Of a stretch of DNA of 64,000 nucleotides, positions 16,063 through 25,233 are shown one piece after another. Location: assembly GCA_001603115.1 (NCBI GenBank), contig LVBG01000013.1:40207-104206 (forward strand), written 5' to 3'. Source of the DNA: Spirochaetales bacterium Spiro_05 (GTDB taxonomy: Bacteria > Spirochaetota > Spirochaetia > Sphaerochaetales > Sphaerochaetaceae). The first letter of the stretch is position 1; each line of letters opens with the position of its first letter. The notes below the pieces were generated by a model that had not been told where the DNA came from, searched no databases, and saw only the letters and a list, made by a program, of their open reading frames with translations. Position numbers and translations under genes: made by a program.

Positions 16063-17541
16063 ATGCTGAACACCAAGCGCCTGTTGCTTGCTTTTGCCAC
16101 CCTGTTGTTCTGCCTTGCAGCAGTGACTGCCGCCGGACAGAAAGACAGTAGTGCTGCAGCGACACCGACATTGAAACTTGCCACCGCCGACAATACCTAC
16201 GGCCTGAGCACCGACCCCGAACTGCAGGGAGCCATCACAGCCCTGATCGAAGCGAAGACCCAGACCAAGATCGAGGCGATCATCCCCCCGCTCGCTTCCT
16301 ACACCGACAAGCTCGCCACCCTGGTCAACAGCGGTGATGTGCCCGACCTGTTTGTCGTCGCCCAGGCCATGACCAGGATTCCGACCATGGTCGCCCGTGA
16401 GCAGATTCTTGACCTGACCGACTACATCAAGAACAGCCCTTCTCTTTCCAAGCTCGACCCCAGCCTCTTCAAGGACCTGCAGATCGACGGAAAGACCTAC
16501 TTCGTTCCCTACAACTACCCCAAGAGCAAGGCACTCTTCTTGCGCAAGGACCTGATGGAGCAGTATGGGGTGAACCTCAGCTCCACTCCCACCGCAGAGG
16601 AGTTCCGGACCGAGATGGCAAAGTTTGTCGGCAAGGGCATCATCCCCTTCAACTTCCCCAAGTGGGTCGACAACTTCCAGTTCTTCTACAACTCCTTCGG
16701 CGCCTGGGGTGGTGTCTACCAGAAGGATGGAGTCTTCATCGACGGGTTCCAGACCGAGGAGATGAAGCAAGCTCTCACCTATTTGCGCCAGCTCTACACC
16801 GATGGTATCCTCAACCAGGAGTTCATCACCACCGAGAACAGCGGCATGCGTGAGAAGACCTATACCGGCCAGGCTGCTTCTTCCATTGACTATGTCACCA
16901 ACTACATCAACTATGTGCAGAACACCACTGCCGCCAACAAGTACACCGACATGCACCTCATCTACAAGATCGTGGGACCCAACGGGTACGGCGGAAGCCT
17001 GAATGAGGCAACCCAGACTGCATTCGTTGTCTCCTCCAAGACGAAGAACCCCGAGGCTGCTGTTCGCGTGCTGGAGACCATCGTAACCGATCCTGAAGTA
17101 TACCCTGCATTCTTCGGCATCGGCTTGGAAGGCAAGCACTACACCCTGGATGCCGATCGCAAGATCGTACCCACCGCCAAGGCTTCCAACAGCGGATACA
17201 AGTACACGCTCAACTACCTCAGCGACTCGTTTTTAGACATCGATATCAACAATCTGAGCTTTGCACTCTCCTCTGCACTGCAGCAGGGCCTGCCCAAGCA
17301 GATTGAGCACATCAAGGCGATGCAGGGCAATCTTGGCCCCAACCATGCCGCCGATGTTCCGGTGGGTGTCTCGGTCACCTACGACCGCGTAGCCCCCTCG
17401 ATCAAGAGCACCCGCGAATCGATCGCAACGAAGATCATCGTCGGCACCGTCTCTGTTGACCAGGGAATGGCCGAGTACCAGAACTTCTGGAGATCGATCA
17501 ACGGACCGAGGATCCTCGAGGAACTGAACGCTGCACGCTAA
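16063..17541 (+). CDS. extracellular solute-binding protein family 1 (LplA-like)
   Basis: About 492 residues. The signal peptide runs MLNTKRLLLAFATLLFCLAAVTAAGQKD; the mature protein has a large family 1 fold with a DFVPYNYPKSKALFLRKDLM-like hinge region and WVDNFQFFYNSFGAWGGVY in the ligand area. The start is at 16063 because GAGGAGG lies six bases upstream; the track's 16048 is inside that sequence. It heads the operon SBP-GH3-permease-permease. There is no ATPase gene nearby, as is usual for LplABC-type importers that share an MsmX-like ATPase encoded elsewhere. The ligand is probably an oligosaccharide cleaved by the GH3 enzyme. Confidence 0.9.
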   Translation: MLNTKRLLLAFATLLFCLAAVTAAGQKDSSAAATPTLKLATADNTYGLSTDPELQGAITALIEAKTQTKIEAIIPPLASYTDKLATLVNSGDVPDLFVVAQAMTRIPTMVAREQILDLTDYIKNSPSLSKLDPSLFKDLQIDGKTYFVPYNYPKSKALFLRKDLMEQYGVNLSSTPTAEEFRTEMAKFVGKGIIPFNFPKWVDNFQFFYNSFGAWGGVYQKDGVFIDGFQTEEMKQALTYLRQLYTDGILNQEFITTENSGMREKTYTGQAASSIDYVTNYINYVQNTTAANKYTDMHLIYKIVGPNGYGGSLNEATQTAFVVSSKTKNPEAAVRVLETIVTDPEVYPAFFGIGLEGKHYTLDADRKIVPTAKASNSGYKYTLNYLSDSFLDIDINNLSFALSSALQQGLPKQIEHIKAMQGNLGPNHAADVPVGVSVTYDRVAPSIKSTRESIATKIIVGTVSVDQGMAEYQNFWRSINGPRILEELNAAR

Positions 17542-17564
17542 GGTGCATTCGAACCTAGTTGTCA

Positions 17565-17592
17565 TCGGTTTCCGGGCTATCCCGGAAACCGA
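17565..17592 (+). terminator. hairpin between binding-protein and GH3 genes
   Basis: TCGGTTTCCGGG, loop CTAT, CCCGGAAACCGA, then TTCTTTG. A perfect 12-bp stem placed 24 bases after the binding-protein stop. The weak T-tract suggests partial termination or 3'-end protection rather than a full stop, since the operon continues. Confidence 0.7.
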
Positions 17593-17619
17593 TTCTTTGA
17601 AGAGATGCTGAGAGGTTGC

Positions 17620-19722
17620 ATGAAAGAGGACGCCCAGAAACAAGCCCATGACCTGGTTGAGAAGCTGAAGCTCAAAGAGCTGATGGCCCAGCTTCGTCAC
17701 GATGCGCCGGCGATCGAGCGTCTGGGCATCCCTTCCTACAACTGGTGGAACGAGGGTCTGCATGGTGCTGCGCGCAGCGGAACGGCGACCGTCTTTCCCC
17801 AGGCAATCGGTCTTGCCTCCCTCTTCGACCCCGAGTTCCTCTTCACCATCGCCGAAACGATTTCCATCGAACAGCGGGCAAAGTACAATTTGTACAGCAA
17901 GGAAGGGGACCGGGATATCTACAAGGGTCTCACGGTCTGGTCCCCGAATGTGAACATCTTCCGCGATCCCCGCTGGGGTCGCGGACAGGAGACGTTCGGA
18001 GAGGACCCGCTGCTTACCTCGGTTCTGGCGGTTGCCTTCATCAAGGGCTTGCAGGGAGAGGGCAAGGTCCTCAGGACCGCCTCCTGCGTCAAGCACCTTG
18101 CCGCCCACAGCGGCCCGGAACCCATCAGGCACAGCTTCAATGCCCAAGTAAGTGCAAAGGACCTTGAGGAGACCTATCTTCCTGCGTTCAAGGCAGCGGT
18201 TACAGAGGCGGATGTGGATGCGGTGATGGGAGCGTACAGCGCTCTCAACGGAGAGCCCTGCTGCGGCAGCTTCACACTCATCGAGAAGGTGCTCAGACAG
18301 AAGTGGGGCTTTACAGGGATGTATATCTCCGACTGCTGGGCCATCCGGGACTTCCATCTCAACCATAAGGTGACCAGAACTGAGGAGGAGTCGGCAGCGC
18401 TTGCCTTGAAAGCCGGCTGCGACCTCAACTGCGGCTGCGAGTACCAGGCATTGGAGAAAGCCTACCAGAAGAAGCTCATCACCCGCGAGGATCTGAAGAG
18501 AGCGGCCCGCAGGGTCTTTGCCACCCGCTTCAGGCTGGGACTGCTGGACAAGCAAACCGAATACGACACGCTTGGGCTGGAGAGTCTGGATAGTGAGCAG
18601 CATGCCGAATATGCCTATGAGGCCGCCCGCCGCTCTCTGGTACTGCTCAAGAACGACCACCTGCTGCCGCTCGATAGTCGCAAGCTCTCCAAGATTGCGA
18701 TCATCGGGCCGAATGCCGACTCCACCCGTGCCCTCTGGGGGAACTACCATGGGACTTCCAGCCGCTATACGACCATCCTCAAAGGCTTGCGCGACCATCT
18801 CCAAGATAACGTGCAAGTTCTCTACGGGGAGGGAAGCTCACTGACCAAGGAGCGTGTGGAGCGCCTTGCAAAGGAAGACGACCGCCTCGCTGAGGCCGTC
18901 TTTCTGGCAAAGGCCAGCGATGTGGTGCTGCTCTGCCTTGGCCTTGATGAGTCGGTGGAGGGAGAGATGCACGACGATGGCAACGGCGGCTGGGCCGGGG
19001 ACAAGAAGGATCTCCGGCTTCCCCTGTGCCAGCAAAAGCTGCTCAAGGCGGTTGCCTCAACCGGCAAGCCTGTCATCGTGCTGCTGCTCAGCGGTGGCGC
19101 CCTCGATCCCCAGATAGAAGCCTATCCCAATGTGAAGGCACTCATCCAGGGTTGGTATCCAGGACAAGCGGGAGGAAGGGCGGTTGCAGATCTGCTCTTC
19201 GGCCGCTACAGCCCTTCGGCTGTTCTTCCCATCACGTTCTACAAGGCAAGCGCCGATTTGCCACCCTTCACCGACTACTCCATGAAGGGAAGGACGTACC
19301 GCTATGTACAGCAGGACCAGGTGCTCTTCCCCTTCGGCTTCGGCCTCTCCTATGCTTCGTTCAGCTATGCACTGGAGGAGGCAAAGACGCAAGAAGATGG
19401 CTCGGTTCTTGTCCAAGGGCGGGTACGCAACACCAGCTCGGTCGACAGCCGCCATGTGATCCAGCTCTACCTAGCGGGCGAATGCCCCGATCTTCCTCCC
19501 CACCCGGTATTGGCAGGATTTGCGAGTCTTTTCCTTCCTGCCGGGCAGGAACTCACCCATACCTTTCTCCTCAAGGAAGCACAGTTCACCGCTGTCAACC
19601 AAGAGGGTCAGCGATATGCCGTCAAGGGGAGGTTTCACCTCTCCTTCGGGGGCAGCCAAGGCGATGAGCTGAGCCAAAGGCTCGGCGCTGCGCCGGTCTC
19701 ACACACTACTTTCATTCGTTAG
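17620..19722 (+). CDS. glycoside hydrolase family 3 (beta-xylosidase or beta-glucosidase)
   Basis: About 700 residues with no signal peptide, so it acts in the cytosol on imported oligosaccharide. It has the GH3 N-terminal TIM barrel (NWWNEGLHGAARSG, SPNVNIFRDPRWGRGQE, KHLAAHSGPE), the nucleophile Asp in TGMYISDCWAI near residue 245, the alpha/beta-sandwich domain (SLVLLKNDHLLPL), and a fibronectin III-like end (LPFGFGLSYASFSY). AGCDLNCG and the WWNEGLHG pattern are commoner in xylosidase-type GH3s; glucosidase activity cannot be excluded. The start at 17620 follows GAGAGG. It sits between the binding-protein and permease genes, so uptake and hydrolysis are coupled. Confidence 0.9.
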   Translation: MKEDAQKQAHDLVEKLKLKELMAQLRHDAPAIERLGIPSYNWWNEGLHGAARSGTATVFPQAIGLASLFDPEFLFTIAETISIEQRAKYNLYSKEGDRDIYKGLTVWSPNVNIFRDPRWGRGQETFGEDPLLTSVLAVAFIKGLQGEGKVLRTASCVKHLAAHSGPEPIRHSFNAQVSAKDLEETYLPAFKAAVTEADVDAVMGAYSALNGEPCCGSFTLIEKVLRQKWGFTGMYISDCWAIRDFHLNHKVTRTEEESAALALKAGCDLNCGCEYQALEKAYQKKLITREDLKRAARRVFATRFRLGLLDKQTEYDTLGLESLDSEQHAEYAYEAARRSLVLLKNDHLLPLDSRKLSKIAIIGPNADSTRALWGNYHGTSSRYTTILKGLRDHLQDNVQVLYGEGSSLTKERVERLAKEDDRLAEAVFLAKASDVVLLCLGLDESVEGEMHDDGNGGWAGDKKDLRLPLCQQKLLKAVASTGKPVIVLLLSGGALDPQIEAYPNVKALIQGWYPGQAGGRAVADLLFGRYSPSAVLPITFYKASADLPPFTDYSMKGRTYRYVQQDQVLFPFGFGLSYASFSYALEEAKTQEDGSVLVQGRVRNTSSVDSRHVIQLYLAGECPDLPPHPVLAGFASLFLPAGQELTHTFLLKEAQFTAVNQEGQRYAVKGRFHLSFGGSQGDELSQRLGAAPVSHTTFIR

Positions 19723-19732
19723 GAGTCATGCG

Positions 19733-20656
19733 ATGGCAGACAAACGTACGGTAATCAGGACGAAACCACCGCTTTGGACACGGATCAAGACGCAGAAGTT
19801 CCTGCTTCTGATGCTCGTCCCCGGCCTTATCTGGTACCTTTTGTTCAAGTATCTTCCCCTGCTGGGGCTCTCGCTCGGGTTCACCGACTACGGCTTCCGT
19901 TCCAAGGTGTCGTTCGTAGGCTTGGAGAACTTCTCCCGCCTGCTCAGCTCGACCATCTTCTGGAATGCGTTTCGCAATACGCTGGTGATCAGCATGGCGA
20001 ACATCGTCTTCTACTTCCCGGCCCCTCTCATCGTGGCCTTGCTGATCAATGAGCTGAAGAGCCTGAAGGCAAAGCGTTTCATCCAGTTCCTCATCTACAT
20101 CCCCTACTTCTTCAGCTGGGTTGTGGTGGGAAGCATTTTTGTGAATCTGCTGTCTCCTTCCTCGGGCCTGGTGAACAATATCATCACCAAGCTTGGGGGT
20201 GAGAGTATCTACTTCATGGCCAGTGCAAAGTTTTTCCGCCCGGTGTTGGTCAGCTCCTACATCTGGAGGCAGATGGGCTATGGGGCGGTCATCTACGTAG
20301 CCAGTCTTACGACCGTCCAGCCTGAGCTCTACGAGGCTGCCACCATCGATGGTGCGGGCCACTGGGGCCAACTGTGGCATGTGACGTTGCCTGGCATCCG
20401 CAGCACCATCGTGACGATGCTGCTGCTCAATCTCAGCCATGTGCTGCTGATCTTCGAGCAGGTGTTGGTCATGTACAATGCGGCGGTTTACGATGTGGCG
20501 GATGTGCTGCAGACCTATGTGTTCCGCGAAGGGGTGCTTGCAGGCGATCTGGGATACTCCATTGCCGTGGGTATGTTCACCTCGATCGTCAGCCTGACGT
20601 TGGTGCTCTCCACCAACAAGATCAGCGCCCGGTTCCTCGATGAACCGATTCTCTAG
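19733..20656 (+). CDS. ABC sugar transporter permease (LplB-like)
   Basis: A 307-residue BPD_transp_1 permease with six membrane helices. The basic N-terminus leads into FLLLMLVPGLIWYLLFKYLP. The EAA loop PELYEAATIDGAGHWGQLWH contacts the shared ATPase. It starts 10 bases after the GH3 stop and ends nine bases before the second permease. It is the LplB/YtcP-pair type used for oligosaccharides. Confidence 0.9.
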   Translation: MADKRTVIRTKPPLWTRIKTQKFLLLMLVPGLIWYLLFKYLPLLGLSLGFTDYGFRSKVSFVGLENFSRLLSSTIFWNAFRNTLVISMANIVFYFPAPLIVALLINELKSLKAKRFIQFLIYIPYFFSWVVVGSIFVNLLSPSSGLVNNIITKLGGESIYFMASAKFFRPVLVSSYIWRQMGYGAVIYVASLTTVQPELYEAATIDGAGHWGQLWHVTLPGIRSTIVTMLLLNLSHVLLIFEQVLVMYNAAVYDVADVLQTYVFREGVLAGDLGYSIAVGMFTSIVSLTLVLSTNKISARFLDEPIL

Positions 20657-20665
20657 GAGGAAATC

Positions 20666-21526
20666 ATGACCACTACCATTCGCGAAAGCAGATCACGCAA
20701 GCTGTTTCATATCATCAATGCACTCCTGCTCGGTTTCATCTGCCTGATCTTCATCATCCCCATCTGGAACGTGCTCATCACCTCGGTGGCGAAGGATGTC
20801 GATGTGATGGGAACCGACTACCTGCTCATGCCTCGCTCGTTCACCCTGCAAAACTACTGGAGGGTGCTCAACAGCGGCTATATGGGTGCGTTCAAGAACT
20901 CACTCTTCGTCGCCTTCCTGGGAACGGCGTTCTCCATGCTCATCACCGTTCCCATGGGCTTTGCCCTGGCACAGAAGCATCTGGTGGGCAGGTCCGTCAT
21001 CATGAAGGCAATCGTCTTCACCATGGTCTTCGATGCCGGCATCATGCCCTTCTACATCGTGGTGCGCTCCCTGGGCCTGATCAACAGCATGGGGGCGATC
21101 ATCTTCCCGGTTGCCATTTCCACGTTCAACCTGATCATCATCAAGAACTATATGGCAAGCATCCCCGTCTCCCTCATCGAGAGTGCTACCCTTGATGGAT
21201 GCAACGATATGATGATCCTGCTCAGGATTGTGCTCCCACTCTCGGTTTCCATCATTGCCGCTGTCACGCTCTTCTATTTCGTCAGTTACTGGAACCGCTA
21301 CTTCGAGGTGATCATGTTCATCAACGACAGCCGCAAGTACACCTTGCAGGTGGTGTTGCGCTCGTTGATGTTCGAGTCCGATGAGTCGCTCGGGGGCGGA
21401 CAATATGTGTACAACAACCTCAAGATGGCGGTCATGGTGCTGGGCATGCTCCCGGTTCTGGTCATCTATCCATTCGTCCAAAGACATTTTGTCTCCGGGT
21501 TGATGCTTGGGGGTGTCAAAGGTTGA
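20666..21526 (+). CDS. ABC sugar transporter permease (LplC-like)
   Basis: A 286-residue second permease with six membrane helices. The opening stretch FHIINALLLGFICLIFIIPI is typical of LplC/YtcP proteins. The coupling loop PVSLIESATLDGCNDMMILL has the EAA pattern. The end SGLMLGGVKG is the family's usual C-terminus. GGAGG precedes the start. It is the last gene of the operon; a strong hairpin follows 45 bases later. Confidence 0.9.
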   Translation: MTTTIRESRSRKLFHIINALLLGFICLIFIIPIWNVLITSVAKDVDVMGTDYLLMPRSFTLQNYWRVLNSGYMGAFKNSLFVAFLGTAFSMLITVPMGFALAQKHLVGRSVIMKAIVFTMVFDAGIMPFYIVVRSLGLINSMGAIIFPVAISTFNLIIIKNYMASIPVSLIESATLDGCNDMMILLRIVLPLSVSIIAAVTLFYFVSYWNRYFEVIMFINDSRKYTLQVVLRSLMFESDESLGGGQYVYNNLKMAVMVLGMLPVLVIYPFVQRHFVSGLMLGGVKG

Positions 21527-21570
21527 GAGGGGGTGAAATCCTGCTTGCTTGTTCTACTCATTCACTTCCT

Positions 21571-21604
21571 GTGCATGCCGGTCTCTTCGGAAGGCCGGCT
21601 GCAC
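21571..21604 (+). terminator. terminator of the LplABC/GH3 operon
   Basis: GTGCA-T-GCCGG, then a loop containing TTCG, then CCGGC-TGCAC, followed by GTTTCTCC. A two-part 10-bp stem 45 bases after the last permease stop. The T-tract is short, so efficiency is uncertain. Confidence 0.6.
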
Positions 21605-21657
21605 GTTTCTCCAAGCATCATCGCATACATGTTCATTTCCAAAGTTCCAAAGTCCGG

Positions 21658-21745
21658 ACTTTGGGCTGAACTTTGGGCTGAACTTTGGGCTGAACTTTGG
21701 GCTGAACTTTGGGCTGAACTTTGGGCTGAACTTTGGGCTGAACTT
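21658..21745 (+). repeat. 12-bp tandem repeat, 7.3 copies
   Basis: Unit ACTTTGGGCTGA repeated seven times with no substitutions, plus a four-base partial copy. Because 12 is divisible by three, gain or loss of copies changes linker length but not frame. Three frames stay open through it (FGLN, LWAE, and SSAQ on the minus strand). Perfect identity implies recent expansion. Confidence 0.9.
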
Positions 21746-21990
21746 AAGAATCCCTTCTCTGTCTCATCTGCATAGAACAATAGGTGATGAACCTTTGGAA
21801 TGTACGATACTCTCAATGATATCAGATACCCCAACCATCACCCAAAGCGAACTATCCGACCAACTTGGTATTGCACTGCCAAAAATCAAGCGAACCATGG
21901 CAGCGATGGCAAAGAGACAGGTACTTGTACGCAAGGGCGGCAAGCGACATGGGTTCTGGGAAGTCAAGGACAGGAAGGAGCAGTAGTTGG

Positions 21991-23211
21991 TTACTCCTCC
22001 CCTTCAAACAACTCCTCGAAGGTCGGGGTGCTCTCCACCGCATCCTCCTCATACTGCTCCTGTTCAAGTTCCCTGACCGTACTGGTCTCCTCTGACTGGT
22101 AGAGATAGAGCTGGTCCAGGTACTCGATTGCCGTACGGATCTTCGAACGCAGCAGATAGCCGCTTCGGTCAACCTGCTGCAACAGTTTCTCGGTATCTAC
22201 AGAGGGAACCCAGTCATACGCCTGAGCGTGGAACTGTACCATCTTCAAGAGGATGCTGCGGATCTCCTCATGGGTGAGGGGCTTGAGCTGGGGTGCCTTG
22301 ACTATTGCATCAAGCACCGCCTTCATCGGCATCTGGTCCTCGGGATAAAGCTCCTCAAGGTTCTGGTACTCATGCTTCGCCTCGATGACATCCTCAGTAT
22401 AGGAAGCACTGAACGCAAACAGGCTGAATGTCGACTCCATCATCTTCGGAGGGAAGAGGAAGCGGGCAAGATTCTGGTATGCCTTGGCACGGGCCTTTTT
22501 GCTCAACCTGCCAACCAGTTCGGACTCATCAAAGAGAATGACCCAACCCTGGTAACCAAGCTGCACAAACAGATGGCTGAGAAAGGCAAGATAGTCCTGG
22601 GTATGGCGGGACTTGACGAAGTTCTGGTTGAAGGTTGCCTTCTCTGCAAAAATCCTGCGGTACATCTTCCTGATCTGGACATTGGAGACGAAGTCGCCTT
22701 CCAAGTCAGTCTGCAGCTGGAACTGCTCCTCCTGGTCATCGGTATGGAGGTAGGAACGAAGCAGATAGTAGAGCCGGTCGGTCTCCAACTGCGTGGCAGC
22801 ATACAACAGCAGGTCGGTGGCAAGGGGGGCATGGGGCGTAAGCTTATCCAGCTCCTGGGTAAACCCCGGTTGCAGGTGGCCGGGAAGGAAGGTGTTGCTG
22901 ATCAACTTGGGATAGACAAGATAGAGCTTGTCCAGCGGAGTCTCCTTGCTCAGGGACACCACCGAAACCACCATATTGCGGGCATGGGCAAGGGTATACA
23001 CGGTGTTCAGCAGGTGGGTCTTGCCCTCCCCGTACTTGCCGCTGATGATCATGCCGTCACTTTGCCCTTCACGGGAAACAGCATCGAGACGGGAGATCAG
23101 GTCAGAAAGGAGCTCCTTGCGGGCTTCGGAAAAATGGTGGCCGATCGCTTTGGAGGGCACCCCGGAGCGCAACGCCTCGATCATATGCCGCTGTTCATAC
23201 TCCCAACTCAT
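21991..23211 (-). CDS. BREX-type P-loop ATPase (DUF2791/BrxD-like), second of a pair
   Basis: About 406 residues. Walker A is GKYGEGKT at about 47-54 (IISGKYGEGKTHLLNTVYTLA), Walker B GWVILFDESELV near residue 232, with a sensor-like FSLFAFSASYTEDV. The N-terminal EALRSGVPSKAIGHHFSEARKELLSDL is typical of the DUF2791/BrxD-like class found in BREX and helicase-linked defence loci. The C-terminal 40 residues are acidic (EELFEGEE). The start at 23211 (MSWEYEQRH) follows GAGGAGGGG and overlaps the preceding ATPase gene by 17 bases. It is the last gene of the three-gene unit. Family assignment is from motif layout only. Confidence 0.7.
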   Translation of the reverse strand: MSWEYEQRHMIEALRSGVPSKAIGHHFSEARKELLSDLISRLDAVSREGQSDGMIISGKYGEGKTHLLNTVYTLAHARNMVVSVVSLSKETPLDKLYLVYPKLISNTFLPGHLQPGFTQELDKLTPHAPLATDLLLYAATQLETDRLYYLLRSYLHTDDQEEQFQLQTDLEGDFVSNVQIRKMYRRIFAEKATFNQNFVKSRHTQDYLAFLSHLFVQLGYQGWVILFDESELVGRLSKKARAKAYQNLARFLFPPKMMESTFSLFAFSASYTEDVIEAKHEYQNLEELYPEDQMPMKAVLDAIVKAPQLKPLTHEEIRSILLKMVQFHAQAYDWVPSVDTEKLLQQVDRSGYLLRSKIRTAIEYLDQLYLYQSEETSTVRELEQEQYEEDAVESTPTFEELFEGEE

Positions 23212-24457
23212 ACTGCCCCTCCTCATCCTGTGCGCCACCAAGCAAACCTAAGGTGGCTTGGTTCACCAAACGTGGGAGGGAGGCCCCTCCCAGCTTTGCC
23301 TGCAAGATCAGGCTCTTTGCTGTCTGCTCATCAAGCACGGTGGTCTCCACATTGATATGCTGAACGATCTGGGCAAGCTTGGTGCTCATCTGGATCAGCA
23401 TCTCTGGGGTGTACACCTGCTGGGCCACTGCATCGAGATCGATGATGTCGGAGAACTTGTTGATCCGCTGTGACACCACCTCGTTCTGGATACGCATCCA
23501 CAACGCCTGATACGACTTCAGCCCTGCATTCTCATTGTCCAACAGCTCCCGACCAAAGGCATACACAACCATGAAGTGACCGAAGGTATCGATGTCATCG
23601 ATGAGCTGACGGATGCTCTCATAAGTATCCTCGCGCTTCATCTTGGTGTAATGGAAGGGGTTCATCCCCGAACCATCGACCAGGACATCAAGATCGTCAA
23701 CCAACACCACCAAGCCGGAGAAGCCTGCAAGGTGGACCAATTCCGAAAGCGAGCGGAGCATGGTGCGTGCACTGTACTTGGTGATCTTGCTCGGGGCCAT
23801 GCCAAGGGGTCTGAGGCTGGTCATGCGGATCTTCTTGTCCCCATGCATCCAGGCAAGCACCAGATCCTTGTTCGCCTCTTCCAGCACAGGATGGCCAAGC
23901 AAGGAACCGCAGAGCAGACTGCAGGCAAGGCTGAAATTGTTGTCCATCCGACGGTTGTCCAGAAACATCTGCTTGAGCTGGTTTCGCATCTCCCGCCGGG
24001 TCAGCCCATCGGCCAAGCCTTGGATGGCGAGATGGTCGAGAAAGGTGGTCCCTTCCTCGATGTCCTTGCTGGAGAAGCCCATCGCCTCAACGATGCGCTC
24101 ACTGCAGCAGGAGAGCAGGTGCATGATATCCACCTGGCTGAAGATTTGCAGATAGAACTCGCGGAAATCATGGAGCCAGAGGTTCCGTGCCGAAAGGCTG
24201 ACGGTAATGTAGCGAGCATCCTTGGCCACCGACTGGAAGAGGTGCAGGCAGTGGGTCTTGCCACTGCCCTTTCCGCCGGTAAGGAACTTGATCTTGCTTC
24301 CGCCGGCGAGGATGAACTCATCAAGGTAGCGCTCTTTCCAGAAATCGGTCAGGAATTGGATCCCCACCGAGAGCTCGGAGAGCAACTGCTCGCTCTCGGG
24401 CACCTTGCCTTGCGAAAGCTGTGCTATCGTTGCATTGATTCTCGTCTCTGTCTCCAT
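23195..24457 (-). CDS. BREX-type P-loop ATPase, first of a pair
   Basis: 420 residues. Walker A is TGGKGSGKT near residue 62, Walker B LVVLVDDLDVLV near residue 245. The N-terminal segment resembles the second ATPase's (IQFLTDFWKERYLDEFILAGGSKIKFL). Length and domain order match the companion protein, so the two are probably ancient paralogues acting as a heteromeric ATPase. It lacks any nuclease or methylase motif. It follows the coiled-coil gene by 11 bases and overlaps the next gene by 17 bases, which argues for fixed stoichiometry. The start is an ATG preceded by GGTGAGG. Confidence 0.7.
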   Translation of the reverse strand: METETRINATIAQLSQGKVPESEQLLSELSVGIQFLTDFWKERYLDEFILAGGSKIKFLTGGKGSGKTHCLHLFQSVAKDARYITVSLSARNLWLHDFREFYLQIFSQVDIMHLLSCCSERIVEAMGFSSKDIEEGTTFLDHLAIQGLADGLTRREMRNQLKQMFLDNRRMDNNFSLACSLLCGSLLGHPVLEEANKDLVLAWMHGDKKIRMTSLRPLGMAPSKITKYSARTMLRSLSELVHLAGFSGLVVLVDDLDVLVDGSGMNPFHYTKMKREDTYESIRQLIDDIDTFGHFMVVYAFGRELLDNENAGLKSYQALWMRIQNEVVSQRINKFSDIIDLDAVAQQVYTPEMLIQMSTKLAQIVQHINVETTVLDEQTAKSLILQAKLGGASLPRLVNQATLGLLGGAQDEEGQYELGV

Positions 24458-24468
24458 GCCTCACCTCA

Positions 24469-25233
24469 TCAATAGAATCGGATGGTAGCCAAGAAGTGCT
24501 CGCGTCCGGACCGGTCAAGGATTCGCAGGCACTTGTTGCTGTTCCTGCTCGGCCCGAACTGATAGGAGCGCCCTCCCTTGATCTCAACTGCATCGGTATC
24601 GAAAAGCCGGGCTATGTCGAAGGCAAAGCTCTGCTGGTCGTACTCCTTGCGCGAGCGGCTCATCGGTACAAGGAACTTGTACAGGGTGGTCAGATAGATG
24701 TCATTGCTGGTTCCCTTGCCCTGCTTCATGCCGGCAAGGTCGTAGGCCACTGCCAGCTCATTGGCAAACTGGGTTGCATTGAACGATGCTTTGTAGAGCT
24801 TCTCCTGACCAGTCTTGATCAGGTCGACCAAGGCTTCGGGGCGAAGGCAGGAGACCTTTTTGCGGTCCAGATATACTTCAAGGTTCTCCACATCAATACG
24901 TACGGTGAAGGGGAACATTTCAAAGACAGGGAAGGTTCCGATGACATCCACGCCCTTGAGGGCACACTGCTCGAGCAACTGCTGGGCAAAGAGCCCGCTT
25001 TCGAGGTACTCGTGTGCATCAAAGCTTGCAAGCAGGGTATGTGCCTGATCGACCACAGCTTCGGTCTCCGCGCTCACCTGGTCAAGGGTAGCGGTATCAG
25101 AGAGGGCACGCAGCACATCACCACTTTCCATCTCCCGGGCTATGCTCTTCTGTAGTTTGTTCAGGGTTTTGAGCTTGTCCTTCAGGCTCTTCTCCAAGGC
25201 ACTATAATCTTTGTACAGCGTTTCGTAATCCAT
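24469..25233 (-). CDS. uncharacterised protein with N-terminal coiled coil, first gene of the ATPase operon
   Basis: About 254 residues from MDYETLYKDY. Residues 1-35 are strongly helical and heptad-like (YSALEKSLKDKLKTLNKLQKSIAREM). The remainder is a mixed alpha/beta domain with VFEMFPFTVRIDVENLEVYL and a basic C-terminal part (GRSYQFGPSRNSNKCLRIL). I do not recognise the family: no TerB, nuclease, methylase or PglZ motif is visible. The track's start at 25299 would add a hydrophobic stretch through the promoter region. It could be the recognition or scaffold component for the two ATPases encoded downstream. It is divergent from the helicase gene, 133 bases away. Confidence 0.6.
   Translation of the reverse strand: MDYETLYKDYSALEKSLKDKLKTLNKLQKSIAREMESGDVLRALSDTATLDQVSAETEAVVDQAHTLLASFDAHEYLESGLFAQQLLEQCALKGVDVIGTFPVFEMFPFTVRIDVENLEVYLDRKKVSCLRPEALVDLIKTGQEKLYKASFNATQFANELAVAYDLAGMKQGKGTSNDIYLTTLYKFLVPMSRSRKEYDQQSFAFDIARLFDTDAVEIKGGRSYQFGPSRNSNKCLRILDRSGREHFLATIRFY

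Larger units (their letters stand above)
21549..21986 (+). pseudogene. winged-helix C-terminal remnant carrying a 12-bp tandem repeat
   Basis: The frame is open for 145 codons, but its first part overlaps the operon terminator and resembles no protein. After seven FGLN tetrapeptides from the tandem repeat comes a winged-helix-like end: TITQSELSDQLGIALPKIKRTMAAMAKRQVLVRKGGKRHGFWEV. That layout (repeat linker, ITxxELAxxLGIS helix-turn-helix, GYWEV end) is what closes AlbA_2/RecG-like and related accessory proteins. The N-terminal catalytic part is missing and no ribosome-binding site fits, so I treat it as a 3' gene remnant. It could still make a small DNA-binding protein from an internal start. 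Confidence 0.5.

Noticed and set aside
17233-18816. 527-codon minus-strand ORF
   Set aside because: Shadow of the binding-protein and GH3 genes, both of which have full family motifs on the plus strand.
21533-21775. Alternative (LWAE)n reading frame of the tandem repeat
   Set aside because: It ends shortly after the repeat and lacks any domain; only the FGLN frame joins the winged-helix sequence.
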